Origin: Piper betle
Lineage: Eukaryota > Streptophyta > Magnoliopsida > Piperales > Piperaceae
Reading direction: 5' to 3'
DNA: 64,000 nucleotides
NCBI GenBank assembly: GCA_033002965.1
Contig: JAURVB010014173.1
Span: 62,001-126,000, forward strand
Positions 1 to 12,245 of this stretch are shown here, piece by piece. A model generated the notes under the pieces. That model was given only the letters and a program-made list of their open reading frames with translations, did no database searches and had not been told where the DNA came from. A program made the position numbers and the translations under genes. How positions within the stretch are numbered: position 1 is the first letter of the stretch; each line of letters starts with the position of its first letter.

Positions 1-235
1 GCAAAAAGGAGAGATTTGCATACTTGTTTTGCAAACAAAAAGTAAGAAGTCAATTTATCTCTTCATCGAAGGAGTTGACTTGATAGAGCATGTGACATTT
101 TTAAAAGACCAACTTCCAAACTTGTTTACTATAAGAGCACTCAAAGAATAAATAATCTCTAACTTTCAAGCAAGTCTCACAAAGAGAGCATCTGTTAGCA
201 AGATGAAGTTCTTTCAAAGGTGTCGGTTTGTTCCA
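1..235 (-). mobile_element. LINE retrotransposon 3' fragment (zf-RVT domain)
   Basis: Read on the minus strand from about 220 down to 115, one frame gives a peptide containing LANRCSLCE, then FFECSYSKQVW. This matches the zinc-binding zf-RVT domain found after the reverse transcriptase in plant LINE elements (C-x2-C, then H/F-x3-C-x-F/Y-x3-W). The frame stops just after this motif, and the rest of the edge sequence is only loosely readable, so this is a decayed tail cut by the window edge. The reverse transcriptase itself would lie outside the window. The call rests on one short domain. Confidence 0.5.
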
Positions 236-1080
236 ACACTCTTGGAAGAGAAAGTCTCAAGAAGTTCCAACAACTCTTGAAATAAAATTTTCCAATAGAG
301 GATAACCACCCTATGCTATCATCCTCATGAGATAAGTAAGAAGTATTCTCATTTAAAAGGTTTACATCTTCTTCTGTGTTTGTAGTGTCAAAGGTGAAGG
401 CCCAAGAACTCTAAATGATGGATTGAGATATAGTGTAGGAAGTGTTTCTTCCAAGATTTTCAGTTGTTCGATGACCAAATCTTTAGATGAGCTTAATAAC
501 TTATCTTCATCTTCTTCTAGTTCATTAGATGTTTGATCAAATTGAAGAAAACTATCATAAGAAGAAGGAGCATTCTAAATATGGTATTGCTTATGAGAGA
601 AAGAAGAATAAGGAAAAGCATGACATGGCTAACAAAAGAAAAGAAGACGTGGTTGATTAGAGTTTATTCATGGAGTCCACTTTTATTATTAGACATTGAG
701 TTGGTTTTGTTTATTTATTTGTTGTCTTATTAGTTTTCCTAGATTAAGTAAGAGTCATATGATTAGTTGAATCTATTCTTATGAGGGGATACATGTTAGT
801 TATGGAATTATTTTATTTTCCTAGTTGTATTTGGATTAGTCAATACATATATATATGTAAGGCCACGACCAAATGAGTAGACAGATTTGATTATTGAATA
901 AAGATACAAGTTTTCCCTTACGGCTGCTTTCTTCCCTTCTATTTGTTCTCTATTCTTGATGCTTGACTTCTTCCCCTGTCATCCTATTCCACTTTCATCT
1001 AGACTAAGTAATTAACAAGGTTTAGGAAATGCAAGCCAGCCTATCCTATACCTTTGTTATTGCATGTTTCTTCTTCTTGT
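236..1080. other. non-coding, possible LTR remnant
   Basis: No convincing gene. A short lysine-rich reading frame near 530–735 has no recognisable domain. The stretch from about 840 to 915 contains a TATATATATG block, then TTGAATAAAG about 50 bases later, which looks like the promoter/polyadenylation part of a plant LTR. No partner LTR, primer-binding site or coding region could be joined to it. Confidence 0.3.
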
Positions 1081-3500
1081 TAGGACCCTATGTAAAACCT
1101 GCAACTCGAGTCAGGGTTTTATAGTCGTTAGCCGGTCGGTTTGACCGTGGTTCGAGTTGGTTCAGCTTTCAGAACACGTGTGCGGGGCCGAGGCCGACCG
1201 TGTGCACGTGCTATGAGGGTTCATGTATACCCAAGTATCAATAATAGTGTTAGATACGCATCAGCAGACTAAATTATCAGTAGATATGAGAGTATACAGT
1301 TGATGATTTTATTTTTTTATGTTGTGACCGTAGAATTAGTTTAGACCGAATAACGCATTAGGACGCGTTAGATGGTATTCGGGTGGGTTATTAGTTATAC
1401 GGCATGTCATTTGGATGTTGTGTTGTTTTGTTTGATTTTATGGGATTTTTCCCAATTTTTCTAAGATTTATTCCGAGTTAGTTATTATTCTTCACTCAAG
1501 CCGGTGTCGAGTCAAGTTTTATTTACAAGTTTGCCACTCCTATATTTCTCATCTCCCTCCCCCAAACCCCGACGTCTTCACCGCCGCCGCCCTTGAGGTT
1601 GTTGCCACCGCCACCGACACCACCTCGATGTCGATCGACACCGCCCAGCCCGGCCGTGCCGTCGCCTTGCTGCCTTGACCACGCCCGGCCACTGTCGGGC
1701 CGTCGCGACGCCGGAAATTGCCTCGATTTCACGGCCATTCCCAACGTGATTCCGCCGCCATCTACGTCGGACCGCCGCCGCCATGACGTTGAAGTTCTTC
1801 CCTCGACTTCCCCTACCTTTCCCCTTACCTAGCGCCGCTGTCGAGGCCGGTCGTGGGTCTGATCGGAGTAACCGACCTCCACGACCGAACTTGACGCCGC
1901 CGTCGGTGGCCACCGCCATCGCGGCTGCCCTTGTCGTCACCACCATTGGATCAAGCTCGCCGAAACGGTGCTAACCCTTACCTCTGATTGCTCCACCGAA
2001 GGAGTCGCCAGAAACCACTGCCAGAAAACTGTCGGCACAGTCACCGAAAAACCGCCGGCTCGCCTTCACCGCCTTCGTCTGTCGGCACCGATTTTAGCGC
2101 CGATCGCGAGGTGGTTTTTCCTTTTTTTAGTATTATTATATGCATGTTGCGGTCATGGTAGCATATTAGAATTAATTTTATTAACTTCATGATTTTAGTT
2201 TAATTAATCGTGAATTATGATAAACATGTGTTGATTAGCGTAGATTGTGTTGTGTGATGTAAATGCTCACTAATGAAATTATTAGTAAACCACTGAATAG
2301 TTAATTAAATGCGTGCTAGCTAGTTAATTTATGAATTTGCATGATTTAGGTCTTGCATGCTAGTATTAAGTTAAACGGATTAAATTGATTACACCCTTGT
2401 CACCTAATTAGAATAGGTATGTTTTGAAATTGGAATTAAAAGTGCTAGGTAATAAGTAACGTATGAAATCATAAAATTATTAATTTGCTTGACAATTAGA
2501 GATTTAGTGTGATTGTTAAGATGATTGTCATGTTTGATTAGATTATTATATGCATGTGGATATATTAGTTATATAGGCAGTGCATCATATATGTATGGGC
2601 ATTAGTAAATAGTTATGTTCATGTAGGTTCGTTGCAGGAGCTCGCCGTCTAGGCACGAGACTGCGCTTGGAGCTTCTAACAGGTCCGTTAGGACACGCTT
2701 CTCAGGTTTTATGGCTCTACTCTATCGGTGATTTGATTTGTTGATCGTAGGACGTGTCAGGTGGATGATTTATCAGACCCCACCTAACACGAGTCATCTG
2801 GTCGATTGTTTTTGGAATTAATAACCCTCGAGGATGAGATCCTTCGAGCTTGTTTTCGAAAATAAGATCCACCTCAAGTTGCTTTCGGGCCTATTATAAT
2901 AAATCCCGACCCAGCCCGATAAATAGTTTTATCGAGGTTTCAGTGATACAAGAGAAGATGAATCGACTTGCACGTGCCATGAGTAGATGTCGTGTCAGTC
3001 AAAGCGGGCTCTGGATTAGTGAACAACCTGTTCCATTCCCGAGGGATCCTAACAACTCTGCGTTTGAGCTCCTCACCCAGAGAACATAGAGGTTTACGGG
3101 TACTGTTAAGTACAGCGCATATCCGAACTTGTGATTCAAAGGGTACTAAAGGCGCATGCCTGAGAGTACTCGGCCTACGTGCTCAAGGCCAAGAGTAATA
3201 TAGAGGTTCGGAGAGGGCTTAGGATAAAAGTTTTACGCGAAGTACTGAAAAGAAGTGCTGAGAGCGGCACAGTACCAAATAGATCAGGATGTTGTTGAGT
3301 CAGCTGCTCATTGGCTCCTCTTTAGTAGCCCTATGAGAGTTCTAGAGGAAGATATATAATTGTTTGCTTTCCATGAGAGTTTCCTCTCATGTTCCAATTT
3401 GATATTAGTTATTTCCAGACCAGTGACACCCGTTGCTGAAGTTTTTCTACTATATGTAGGTGAGGATGATGAATAGTGTAGGCCGGCCTTGACGAAGGAT
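1081..3500. repeat. repeat-derived region with GC-rich block (1555–2110)
   Basis: A GC-rich block rich in CCG triplets sits between AT-rich flanks. It reads open in several frames on both strands, as biased composition does, and none gives a recognisable protein domain. Just before the block (1502–1542) lies GAGTCAAG, a T-rich run and TTTGCCACTCC. This is the same kind of junction seen beside the GC-rich cores of the family A elements (22.3 and 27.2 kb) and the foldback-like element (54.2 kb). Later parts (2630–3420) look like degraded transposon or LTR sequence without coding content. Classification is uncertain. Confidence 0.4.
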
Positions 3501-4085
3501 TAGCGCTTGCATTGCACACACATACCTGGCGCCATGTCGACTTTTGCGTAAGATGTGATGTGATTGTATGATGATTGTAAATGGATATGGTTGTGTATAT
3601 ATATGCATATGTTTGTGAGGCTCATATGCCTTGTTTTCGAACTGTTTGGAAATGTTTTGAGAAAAACTTTAATGATGTGCGATGTTGAAATGAAAAAGAA
3701 ACCAAATAAGCTGAGTATGAATTGCAGGTGGGCTAGACCCAATTACAAGATGTGTTGTTGCTTAAATCCTATTGTGGTGTGCATTATGGTTTTATATATA
3801 TACCCTATAATGTGCCGTGTTTTTAACAGGTCGTCCCCTTATTGCACTTTTAGGGGAGACTTTGTCCGTCTTATTCCATGATTTTTGGGAATTTTGTTGC
3901 TATTTAAATTATTTTTGTGTGTGGCTATCATCATAACATTCACGTAGTATCCTACTAGGGTTTTGCATCTCATTCATATATTGTTTGCGCATTAGCGGCG
4001 TGTTCCATCTTGAGACGTCGAGAGGGTTATGTCGTATTAATCAGTTTATGAGTAGTTCGATCCTTTGTAACAGTTCTGGTCTGGG
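3501..4085. other. non-coding stretch
   Basis: AT-rich sequence without a recognisable gene. A 105-residue open frame at 3564–3881 has no domain and no supporting splice context. The stretch probably belongs to the same degraded repeat as the DNA on its left. Confidence 0.3.
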
Positions 4086-5165
4086 TTGAGAGTAAACTTG
4101 ATTGGGGTGCTCCACCCTACCCTATACAAGATTAGAGACTTGTTGTTTGTTGAAATTATTGTTGGGGTATATCTTCATCAATTACTAGTTCCATCCTTCC
4201 CTATGAGTCTGTCAACAAGTTGTGTTCTACTAGTTCATGTCATGTTATCTTCACCAATTCTTGTTGTGTTTCAGGATTCAATGAGTAAGATGGAGATTGG
4301 TCGTGGCTTACATGATGGCACTCTTTACTACCTTTGTCCTCCTCCAACTTCATCCTCTAAAGTTGCTCTCAATTCATTCCCCCAATAGCTCTTGAATGGC
4401 ATAGTCAACTAGGCCATCCTTCCTTGAATAAACTTAGGATCATGGTTCCTTCTTTGAGTGTTGTTTACACTCTTAGATGTGAATCTTGTGAGTTGGCTAA
4501 ACATAGTCGAGCTTCCCTACCTCAAACTGTAGGTTTAGATCCAATAAATTATTTGAGTTGGTTCACTCCGATGATTAGGGCCCTTTATCAGATAATAATC
4601 ATTCTCAATATAAGTATTATGTCTTCTTTATTGATGATTTTAGCTGAATGAGTTGGCTATACTTAATGAAGGATAGAACTCAAACTTTTTTCTACAGCAA
4701 TTTTCAACCACCTTATAGATCTTTCGATCAGATAATGCCCTTGAGTATAACTCTGCTCAATTTAAGCAATACTTTGCTTCACAAGGCATTATTAATGAAC
4801 CACTTGTCCACATACACCCCAGAAAAATGAAGTGGCTGAACACAAACACAGACCCATTGGAAGTGACTCGCAGCTTAATGTTTATTATGTCAGTACCCAA
4901 ATATCACTCGCTTGAAGCCCTCCTAACTTCTTGTTACGTAATCAACTATACACCTAGTTCAGTCCTCAATCATAGGATCCCTTTCCAAATTGTTTCCTGA
5001 CAGACCACTCCACCCTCTTCCACCACAAACCTTTGGGTGTGTGTGCTTTGTCTTTGATATTAACCTTGGATTGTAGTCATGCTTTCGTCTCTTGTACTCC
5101 ATTATCATCACTACCGGAAATATTATCATCCACCGACAATTAAAATAAGGCATCTATGACAAGTG
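4086..5165 (+). mobile_element. Ty1/copia polyprotein fragment (gag-pre-integrase and integrase)
   Basis: The broken forward frames line up with the middle of a copia polyprotein. GRGLHDGTLYYL and LEWHSQLGHPSLNKLR, followed by RCESCELAKHSRASLP, form the gag-pre-integrase/HHCC zinc finger. The region from 4700 to 5060 follows the integrase core and its C-terminal side (QYFASQGI, LEVTRSLMF, then a YVINYTPSSVL-like stretch). At least four stops or frameshifts break it, so it is dead. The similarity ends abruptly near 5165, where a second copia fragment starts on the opposite strand. Confidence 0.8.
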
Positions 5166-6890
5166 GCTTTAACAAACACAGAATAATCTGAAAAACACCT
5201 GAGAAACCGAATGCCAACAGATAGTACTAAATTTGGTAAACCATGCCCTAGGTAATTGTTTGAGACCATAGATAGATTTTTTGAGTGTACATACCTTACA
5301 ACTCAGCAACAAACCCACGTGGCTACTACATGTAAACCTCCTCTTTAAGGTCACCATAGAGAAATGCATTTTTAACATCAAGTTGGAAGATGGGCCAAAG
5401 ATAATAAAATTCGAACAAAGTTGAATTTAGAAACATGAGAAAATGTGTCATGGTAATCTAAACAAGTCATTTGACTATACCCTTGAGCCACCAATCTAAC
5501 CTTAAGCCTCTCTAATGAACCATCAGACCGATATTTATTAGTATAAATCCATCGACATCCAACCATTTTCTTACCTCGAGAGAGATGAGTAAGGTCCCAA
5601 GTATGATTGTTTTGAAGGGCTGTGATCTCTTTCATAGCTTGTCGCCAACCCTCATCTTTTGAAGCTTTATTGTAATTTGTAGGTATTCTAAGAAAAAGTA
5701 AGGTATGCACAGTTACATTAGATGTGCTAAGCATATTACCTGGCTCAGGAGAACTAGAGGGAGGTGGTGGCGTAAAAGAGAAGGCACATGCTTGGGTCGT
5801 CGGGAATAAGCCAAGGGAACGCATAGAAAGGTTGAAGAGGTGGACATGGTTGGAGAAGTGGACAAGGGAACATTAATTATGGAAATGGGAAAATAAGCCT
5901 CAGTAGTATGACCAATTATTTGAGAAGGAGATGAAAAGAAGGAAACATTCTCAAAGAAAGTAATATCCATGGTGACGAATAACCTTCTGACTTGCGGGCT
6001 AAAATAATAATACCCCTTTTGTGTTTAAGAATAACCTAGAAATACACATTTAATGGCTCTAACTACAAGTTTATTAGAAGTGGATGGAAGAATATACACA
6101 AAGCAAACACACCCAAAGGTGCGAGGTTTGACATGATATAAAATTTGTCCAAGATTAAACAATTTATAAGGGATCTGATTATTTAATATAGAAGTAGGCA
6201 TCCTATTAATGAGGTAATAGGCAGTTAGAATAGCTTCAGGTAAATAGTGTTTAGGAACCGACTTATTAAGCATTAAACATCTTGTGACTTCTAACAAATG
6301 CCTATGTTTATGCTCGACAATACCATTCTGCTATGGAGTATAGGCACAAGAGATTTGATGCACAATGCCATGCATAGTGAAAAAATCTTGAACTAAGAAG
6401 CATACTCTAAAGCATTATCAGACCTAAAAACTTTAATGGCAATAGAGTATTATGTTTTAATTTCATTTACAAAAGCTAGAAACTTAGAGAAAACTTAAGA
6501 TCTATTATGCAATAAATAAAGTCATGCCATGCGACTGTAATCATCAATGAATAAGACAGTATTTGAATTTCCCAACGTTAGGAACAGTCAATGGATTTTA
6601 TACATCAGAGTGAAAAACATCAAAATGTTTATTAGACCTAGAAAAAGATTCTAAAGGCAAAGACACACGAGTGTGCTTTTACAATTGACATAATTCACAT
6701 TGTAACGAGGAATCATTAACTAGAGAATGTACCATCAATTTGAATTTATTTAAACAATGATGCCCCAAGCATTCATGCCACTCTAAAGCAATAGAGGAAG
6801 TAGACTTGATGGCAGCCAAAGATGAAGGTAAGGTCAAGTGTAGATAATAGAGTTTATTGTTGTATGGGCCCAATCTGATTTACCATATTT
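5166..6890 (-). mobile_element. Ty1/copia polyprotein fragment (integrase to reverse transcriptase)
   Basis: Minus-strand frames in order from 6873 down: a gag-pre-integrase zinc finger (IALEWHECLGHHCLNKF, CELCQL); the integrase end (EVTRCLMLNKSVPKHYLPE, YYLINRMPTSIL, KCVFLGYS); and the RVT_2 reverse transcriptase start (WRQAMKEITALQNNHTWDL, GCRWIYTNKYRSDGSLER, VRLVAQGYSQ), continuing through a MMLKMHFSM segment to SIYGLKQLPRAW near 5230. Several frameshifts and stops interrupt it. No RNase H segment or LTR is attached at the 5165 end, so the element is truncated there. Confidence 0.85.
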
Positions 6891-7224
6891 CTTCCAGCAC
6901 ACACGGTGGATTGAAGAAAACACTCAACACACACAAGGATGGAGGCAAAAAAAATCATCGGTCACAGGATTTTGTTGCTCTATACCATGTAGAAATAGAC
7001 AACAGTAGTTTACTTCCCACTTTACATTTCACTCTATTTATAATACATGTTTTGAGTACTCAAGAGTCTAGTACATGTATGAGAATTAAATGAGTATAAA
7101 AAAATAAAGTAAAATACAAAAAGACTAGATACGTTACAAAGAAGCAAATCATAGAATGACACATATAATTAATATCCTCAACACTACTTATTAAAAACCT
7201 ATTACTTCCTTGAGATTGAAGTAC
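6891..7224. other. non-coding spacer between copia pieces
   Basis: AT-rich sequence without a recognisable protein or RNA. It may hold the decayed 5' part (gag/leader) of the minus-strand copia fragment, but no zinc knuckle or primer-binding site is visible. Confidence 0.3.
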
Positions 7225-8065
7225 TAAGAAATCATCAAGGCATATTTTTGGGTCGGAAGAAATATGCACTTGCTATGTTGGAAGAAAGAGGGATGATGAA
7301 TGCAGCTGATTCCCCACTTGAAACATGCACTAAACTACATCCAAATGAGGGAGAACTGCTACAAGTTACAAGTAAAGTATAGAAGGCTAGTTGGTAAACT
7401 GATTTACCTAACAGTAAGAAGACCTGACCTCTTCTTTGCAGCCAGCTTGATTAGCCAATTTATGCAGATACCAAAAATCCCTCATTGGATTGTTGCCCTA
7501 AGAATACTAAGGTATGTCAAAGGTCACATAGGTAAAGGGTTGCTGTATATAAAGAACAAGATGGAAAGAGCACTTGAAATTCAAGATTTTGTTGATGTTG
7601 ATTGGGCCTGGTCACCATTTGATAGAAGATCTACATCTGGATACTCAATTAAGCTTGGGGGAAATCTAGTTGTATGGAAAAGTAAGAAACAAAGTGTTGT
7701 TACTAGGTCCTCAATTGAAGCAGAGTATAGAGCCATTGCCAAAGCTACCACTGAATTAGTTTGGATGAAAACACTACTTGAGGAGTTGGAAATGTCTGAT
7801 TCAGGTTCAATGAAGCTTTGGTATGATAATAGAGCTGCAATATATATTGCTAATAATCCGGTCTTTCATTAAAGAACCAAACACATTGCATTAGAGTGCC
7901 GTTATATTCATGACAAGGTAAAGGAGAAAACTATCTCCTTGGATCATGGTAGTTCAGCAACACAGATAGCAGACGACATATTGACAAAGGCATATCTGCT
8001 ACTCGACATCACAAGTCAAAATCCAAGCTATGTTTGGTTGACGTTCCCTCATAGCTTGAGGGGGG
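7225..8065 (+). mobile_element. Ty1/copia 3' fragment (RT end, RNase H, polypurine tract)
   Basis: RKYALAMLEERGMM at 7250–7300 matches the end of copia reverse transcriptase. From 7370 an open frame carries YRRLVGKLIYLTVRRPDL, ALRILRYVKG, then the RNase H block with SKKQSVVTRSSIEAEYRAIA, ATTELVWMKTLL and WYDNRAAIYIANNP. A stop at 7870–7872 is followed in the same frame by RTKHIALECRYIHDKV and TQIADDILTKA, so a single stop codon broke the gene. A purine-rich tract at 8058–8065 marks the 3' LTR boundary. The orientation matches the fragment at 4086–5165, so the two may be halves of one element split by the minus-strand piece. Confidence 0.88.
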
Positions 8066-8266
8066 TGTTGGATATTATTAGATTGCATACGTCTGTGTAT
8101 TAGATGGAAAAATCTAAGTTGTTGTATATCTGTTAGTTAGTTATCATACAGCTGTACATAAGAAATGTATTTGTAGCTAGTTGTAGGATCTGTGGGATTT
8201 TCCTGATTCAATCCCTCTTATCATGCTATGGTTGTAACTATCTTGGATCTATAAATAATGAAGAAA
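8066..8266 (+). repeat. copia 3' LTR (partial, right edge uncertain)
   Basis: The sequence directly after the polypurine tract starts with TGTTGGATATTATTAG, the expected TG start of a copia LTR. It continues with short AT-rich sequence and a CTATAAATAATGAAG motif near 8249 that could act as promoter or polyadenylation signal. The matching 5' LTR was not found in the window, so the right boundary and target-site duplication cannot be fixed. Confidence 0.55.
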
Positions 8267-8889
8267 TGATCACGGTGCCTGATATTATTTGAACAAACAT
8301 CATTAATTGTGCTTAAACATTTTTCAAAGCACCACTGCAGCCTACGCACACCATGTTCTGCACACTTGAAACCAAAAAATTTAGTTGGCAACTTAACATG
8401 GTAATTGATCCGGTGAATGCATCTTAATATTCGTGAGATAACATCCAAAAGCTTCATGCTACTTAATGCAAATTTAATCTAAGAAAGTTATTGCCTTAAA
8501 TTGTGAGATAAGCTTTTCGTATTTCCCTAACTCATTGTCAGGAGCTTGACCTCACCACATAACACCTGACATGACCAAGTTACAAGACAATACAGAAAGT
8601 TGGCTACATCATCATTGTTGTAACACAAACAGGAAGTTAGGAAGATGCTTTTCATACTACTCTAAACGTAAATAGAGAAGTTGATTCCTTCACTGAAAGT
8701 AATGTATATAAAAATGGAAGCACTAGGATTTAGCAGCTAAAAATTTTTTAAAAATAGTTTATGCAATTCACCAATCAACCTAAACAGTTTAGCTTTCATT
8801 CAAATGCCAGTGGAAAATACAACTGAAGCAATTTATTTTAGCCCATATAAACTGAATCCAAAAAATAATCTAAAAAACTCACTATTTAC
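8267..8889. other. non-coding, presumed remnant of VPS13 intron 4
   Basis: No exon could be recognised. On the minus strand this stretch should hold the fifth VPS13 exon (in plant homologues starting near CDNQ-type sequence after LSRRV), but no such reading frame is visible. An open minus-strand frame at 8221–8457 has no similarity I recognise and overlaps the copia LTR edge. Confidence 0.35.
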
Positions 8890-11482
8890 ACGCCTGGACA
8901 ACTTAGCTAGCTCAGCAGCAGCAAGCTTTGCCTTTTTGCCTGCAATTTCCCTTCTTGCAACTAAATCCGAGTTCCACTACACAACCACAATTTTAGCATG
9001 ACACCATATGTATTTCAAAGTACAGTTGACTTGTTTTCAAAACAGAAGCTGAGAACAATAGTAGCAAGACAACATGCATGTACCTCACAATCATCCCTGG
9101 GGCATGCAGATATGAAAACATTGTCCAATACTATTATAATAGGATCTCGACCAAGTTTTTCCATGGAATATTAATGCTTAGCCTTCCAATTCGCCCTGTC
9201 ATTAGGAAAAATTGATTCAGGACGTGCACAGAATAAAATAAATATCATAGACACATTAGAAGCATGCTTGTGACAATAGATTAAAAACATTTAGAGAGCA
9301 CATTAGAAGCATGCTCGTGATAGTAGATTAAAAACATTTAGAGAGCTTTCAACTTCCAACATATCATGTCATCTTCTATAACACAGTCCGAAAGCAATAA
9401 GCTAAGAAACTTCAACATATATTGATAACAAGCTCAAACACTTTCATTTTTACTAAATGTAATTTTTAAGTAATTCTCAAATAAAAATAAAAACGCTGTT
9501 TGTTTAAAAATTCTGAAATTTATCTTGCATCCTTATTATTAAACTATAATATTGAAGTGTTGATGAAATATTTTCAGAATGAATTTTTTAACAACTAAAG
9601 ACAATAATTCACCTATTGCTCAACTTAAGACAGCAATGGCATAATAAAATATAAGCACCATTGCTTGTCTAATTCCACCCATGTTTTTTACGCAAGGAAA
9701 TGTTCTATCTGCTGAAACATTCCATATCTGGGGTCCATTTCAAATTCCAGGTTATATTAAAGAAAACAACAATCAACACTGCAAACTATAAGCAAAAATG
9801 GTACTCCAAGCCCAATGTATATTTCAACGAAATTACCATGCTTTAAGACAAATGGTAACTGAAGGTAGTCGAATGCTTCTGAACTGAGCTCCACATCTTC
9901 CAAAAGCACTCCCTCTGAATAAATAATAATAATAATAATAATAAAACATAAAAATCTAAAATGTTATCAACCATCAGAGCCACACACATTAACAATTCAT
10001 AATTTAACAACTTCACTCAAAACTAACAACAAATTCCCCCAAAATGTAGCTTCATATCTTCCACAGCAGACTGAGAAACCTCATTCTTCTTGTTTTTTTC
10101 CCCTTTTCCTTGTCTGTCTCATCAATAAATTAATCCAAAGCAACAATTCAAACTTCACTCCTTCATGCAAAATTAATTAAAAACTCCCCGAAATTGTAGC
10201 TTCATAATCTTCCACCACAAACAGAAGGTTGAATCAAGTGCAACGAATGAACAAAAAGCAACAGCTAATGCCCCCGCAAAATGCAAAATCACAACTAAAC
10301 TGGAGCAATCAAGTAGCAAAACGAAGCATGACAACAAGAAATAAGAACACTGGGAGTGGACAACAAATGAAATGAATCAACTATTGGAACCAGGATTCAA
10401 AGTCTGCACAAATAAACAATTTGCATTTCGCAACTTCACTCAAAAATGACTACAAACTCCACCGAAAAAGTAGCTTTGATATCTTCCACCCTAACCAGAA
10501 GGTTGAATCAAGTGCAATGAGTGAACAAAAAGTAACAATTATCGTTTTACAAGTCTAAGACATGAACATGGGTTTCCAAAGTTCCCAGTCTTAGTTCCAC
10601 AAGGATTGGAATTGTATGGTGACTACTATACGAGATGGATTGTAAGTAGACAATGATGGCTAGTCATTTTGGTACGCATTCAGGCCCATAACATTTGATA
10701 TCAGAGGCCGCCATGTCTCCACTTGCCGCCTCCCGCACTTATTGCCTCAGGGAGATAGTGATCGAGGAGAGGGCTACTACTGAGGAGAGGGCTACCCGGG
10801 TCCGAAAAAACTCGCAGAACCAGAGTGGAAGCCACCTAGAGTGAGCACCCAGGATGGTGAGGCGGAGTGCGGTGAACTCTTACAAGCCTATGGCATGGGA
10901 CAAGGGTTTGTGATGTTCCCGGTCTTAGTCCCATGTTAGAATTGGGATTAGCGGGCTATGTTATAAGTCTACTAAAATGGCCAGTCATTTTGGCATACAC
11001 CCAATGCCAAATGCATAATGCTCCTAAAAATTGCAGGAGCAATCAAGTAGCGGCAACAGGGAATAAGAACATTGAGGGTGGACAGCGAATAAAAATGTAA
11101 TCAGCCATCACCACAAGAATTCAAACTCCGCACACATCAAACAACTCAAAACTTCACAACTTCCCTCAAAACAAACTACAAATTCCTCCAAAGCAAATCG
11201 GCTTGGATTATCGAATAATCCGCGCCATAAGATTGCGCCAAATGTAACGAGCGAACAAAAGGCAACATCGGCCGCCCCCGAAAAAGGCGGAAGCACGGCA
11301 AACTCCAAGCAGAGAAACGACGAAGCACTAAAACAGGGAAGAAGAACGAATCAGAGCGGATGGGGAATACCTAGGCCGATCTTGAGCTGGTCTTTCTGGA
11401 TGTTCTTGACGTAGCGGCCGAGGATGCCGGTCAGCACCTGCGTGACCTGGCGCTCGAACAGGTCTCGGAAGGACCACTTCAT
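8890..11482 (-). pseudogene. VPS13: VPS13 / chorein-like lipid-transfer protein, 5' exons only
   Basis: Four minus-strand exons fit a plant VPS13 N-terminus, with clean GT–AG junctions and matching phases: 11371–11482, 9837–9914, 9084–9195 and 8890–8976. Exon 1 gives MKWSFRDLFERQ then GRYVKNIQKDQLKIGL; exon 2 EGVLLEDVEL then AFDYLQLPFVLKHG; exon 3 GRIGRLSINIPWKN; exon 4 WNSDLVARREIAGKKAKLAA then ELAKLSRR. VPS13 proteins are very large bridge-like lipid transporters at membrane contact sites, and this N-terminal chorein segment starts the lipid channel. Exon 3 lacks one base: the A-run whose complement is 9156–9160 has five bases where six are needed to continue into LGRDPIIIVL, so translation stops soon after. 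No exon 5 was found before the copia LTR at 8266. Most likely a truncated gene, though distant exons outside the window cannot be excluded. Confidence 0.75.
10571..11010. mobile_element. possible TRIM-like retroelement in VPS13 intron 1
   Basis: Two imperfect direct repeats of about 110 bases (10571–10690 and 10904–11010) flank about 215 bases. They share TTCCC-[AG]-GTCTTAGT near the left and TGG-[CT]-TAGTCATTTTGG-like sequence near the right. Directly after the first repeat, at 10694–10707, lies TTTGATATCAGAGGC, close to the TGGTATCAGAGC primer-binding site complementary to initiator tRNA-Met. Short terminal repeats, a PBS and a tiny non-coding interior are the hallmarks of TRIM elements. 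The repeats are diverged and the exact ends are not clear. Confidence 0.4.
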
Positions 11483-11744
11483 CGCTTCTCAATAGTGAAG
11501 TGGAGAGGAGGATGGGCAGCCTCGGAGTCGGCGGCGGAGAAGGGCGGCGGCGGCGGCCATGGCGAGAGTCGGAGAGGAGAAGCCCCTCCTCTTTTGTTGT
11601 CGGTCGATGATTCTTGGCCGGTACGCCGGATGTGGTTAAAGAAAATGTTTCTCCCTCTTTTCCGAACCGGACTGACCCTGGACTCACGTGGGCCGGTCCA
11701 AGCCGTCTAGAAGGCTCTCAATGAGAAATTGTCATTTACACCCT

Positions 11745-12206
11745 CAGCTAGGGTTTAATATCACAATTTTAAATACATGTTATCAGCGGTTATGGCTCAT
11801 AATTGAACGAGTTAGTTTGTGAGTATTTAGTATTTAGTTCCGTTTAATTTGACTCGACTCAAAATTTAACATTTAAATATTTGAATTTGAACTCAATTCA
11901 AACTCGAATCTTACGAGTCAAGCTTGGGCAAGGTAATATTCAACTCGACTCGGCTCGATTATAATTTAAACTCGACTCAAAATTAACTAAAACTCAACTA
12001 GATAATATAATATATATAATATCATTTGTCTATTCTAAATACATTTAAAATCATAAATATATATTATTATTGATTATGTACTAAAAAAAGTGGTGGTGAA
12101 GGTGTTTTGTTTTATTTTTATTTATTTTTATTAAATCTAAGTTGTCTTTGTAATCGAACAATACAGATTAAACTTTGAGACAAAAATATTATCTGCCTCA
12201 ACTATG

Positions 12207-12245
<39 letters not shown>

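Noticed and set aside
1523..2192. Several overlapping open frames in the GC-rich block, both strands
   Set aside because: Open in many frames because of CCG-rich composition; no domain, and the block is part of a repeat.
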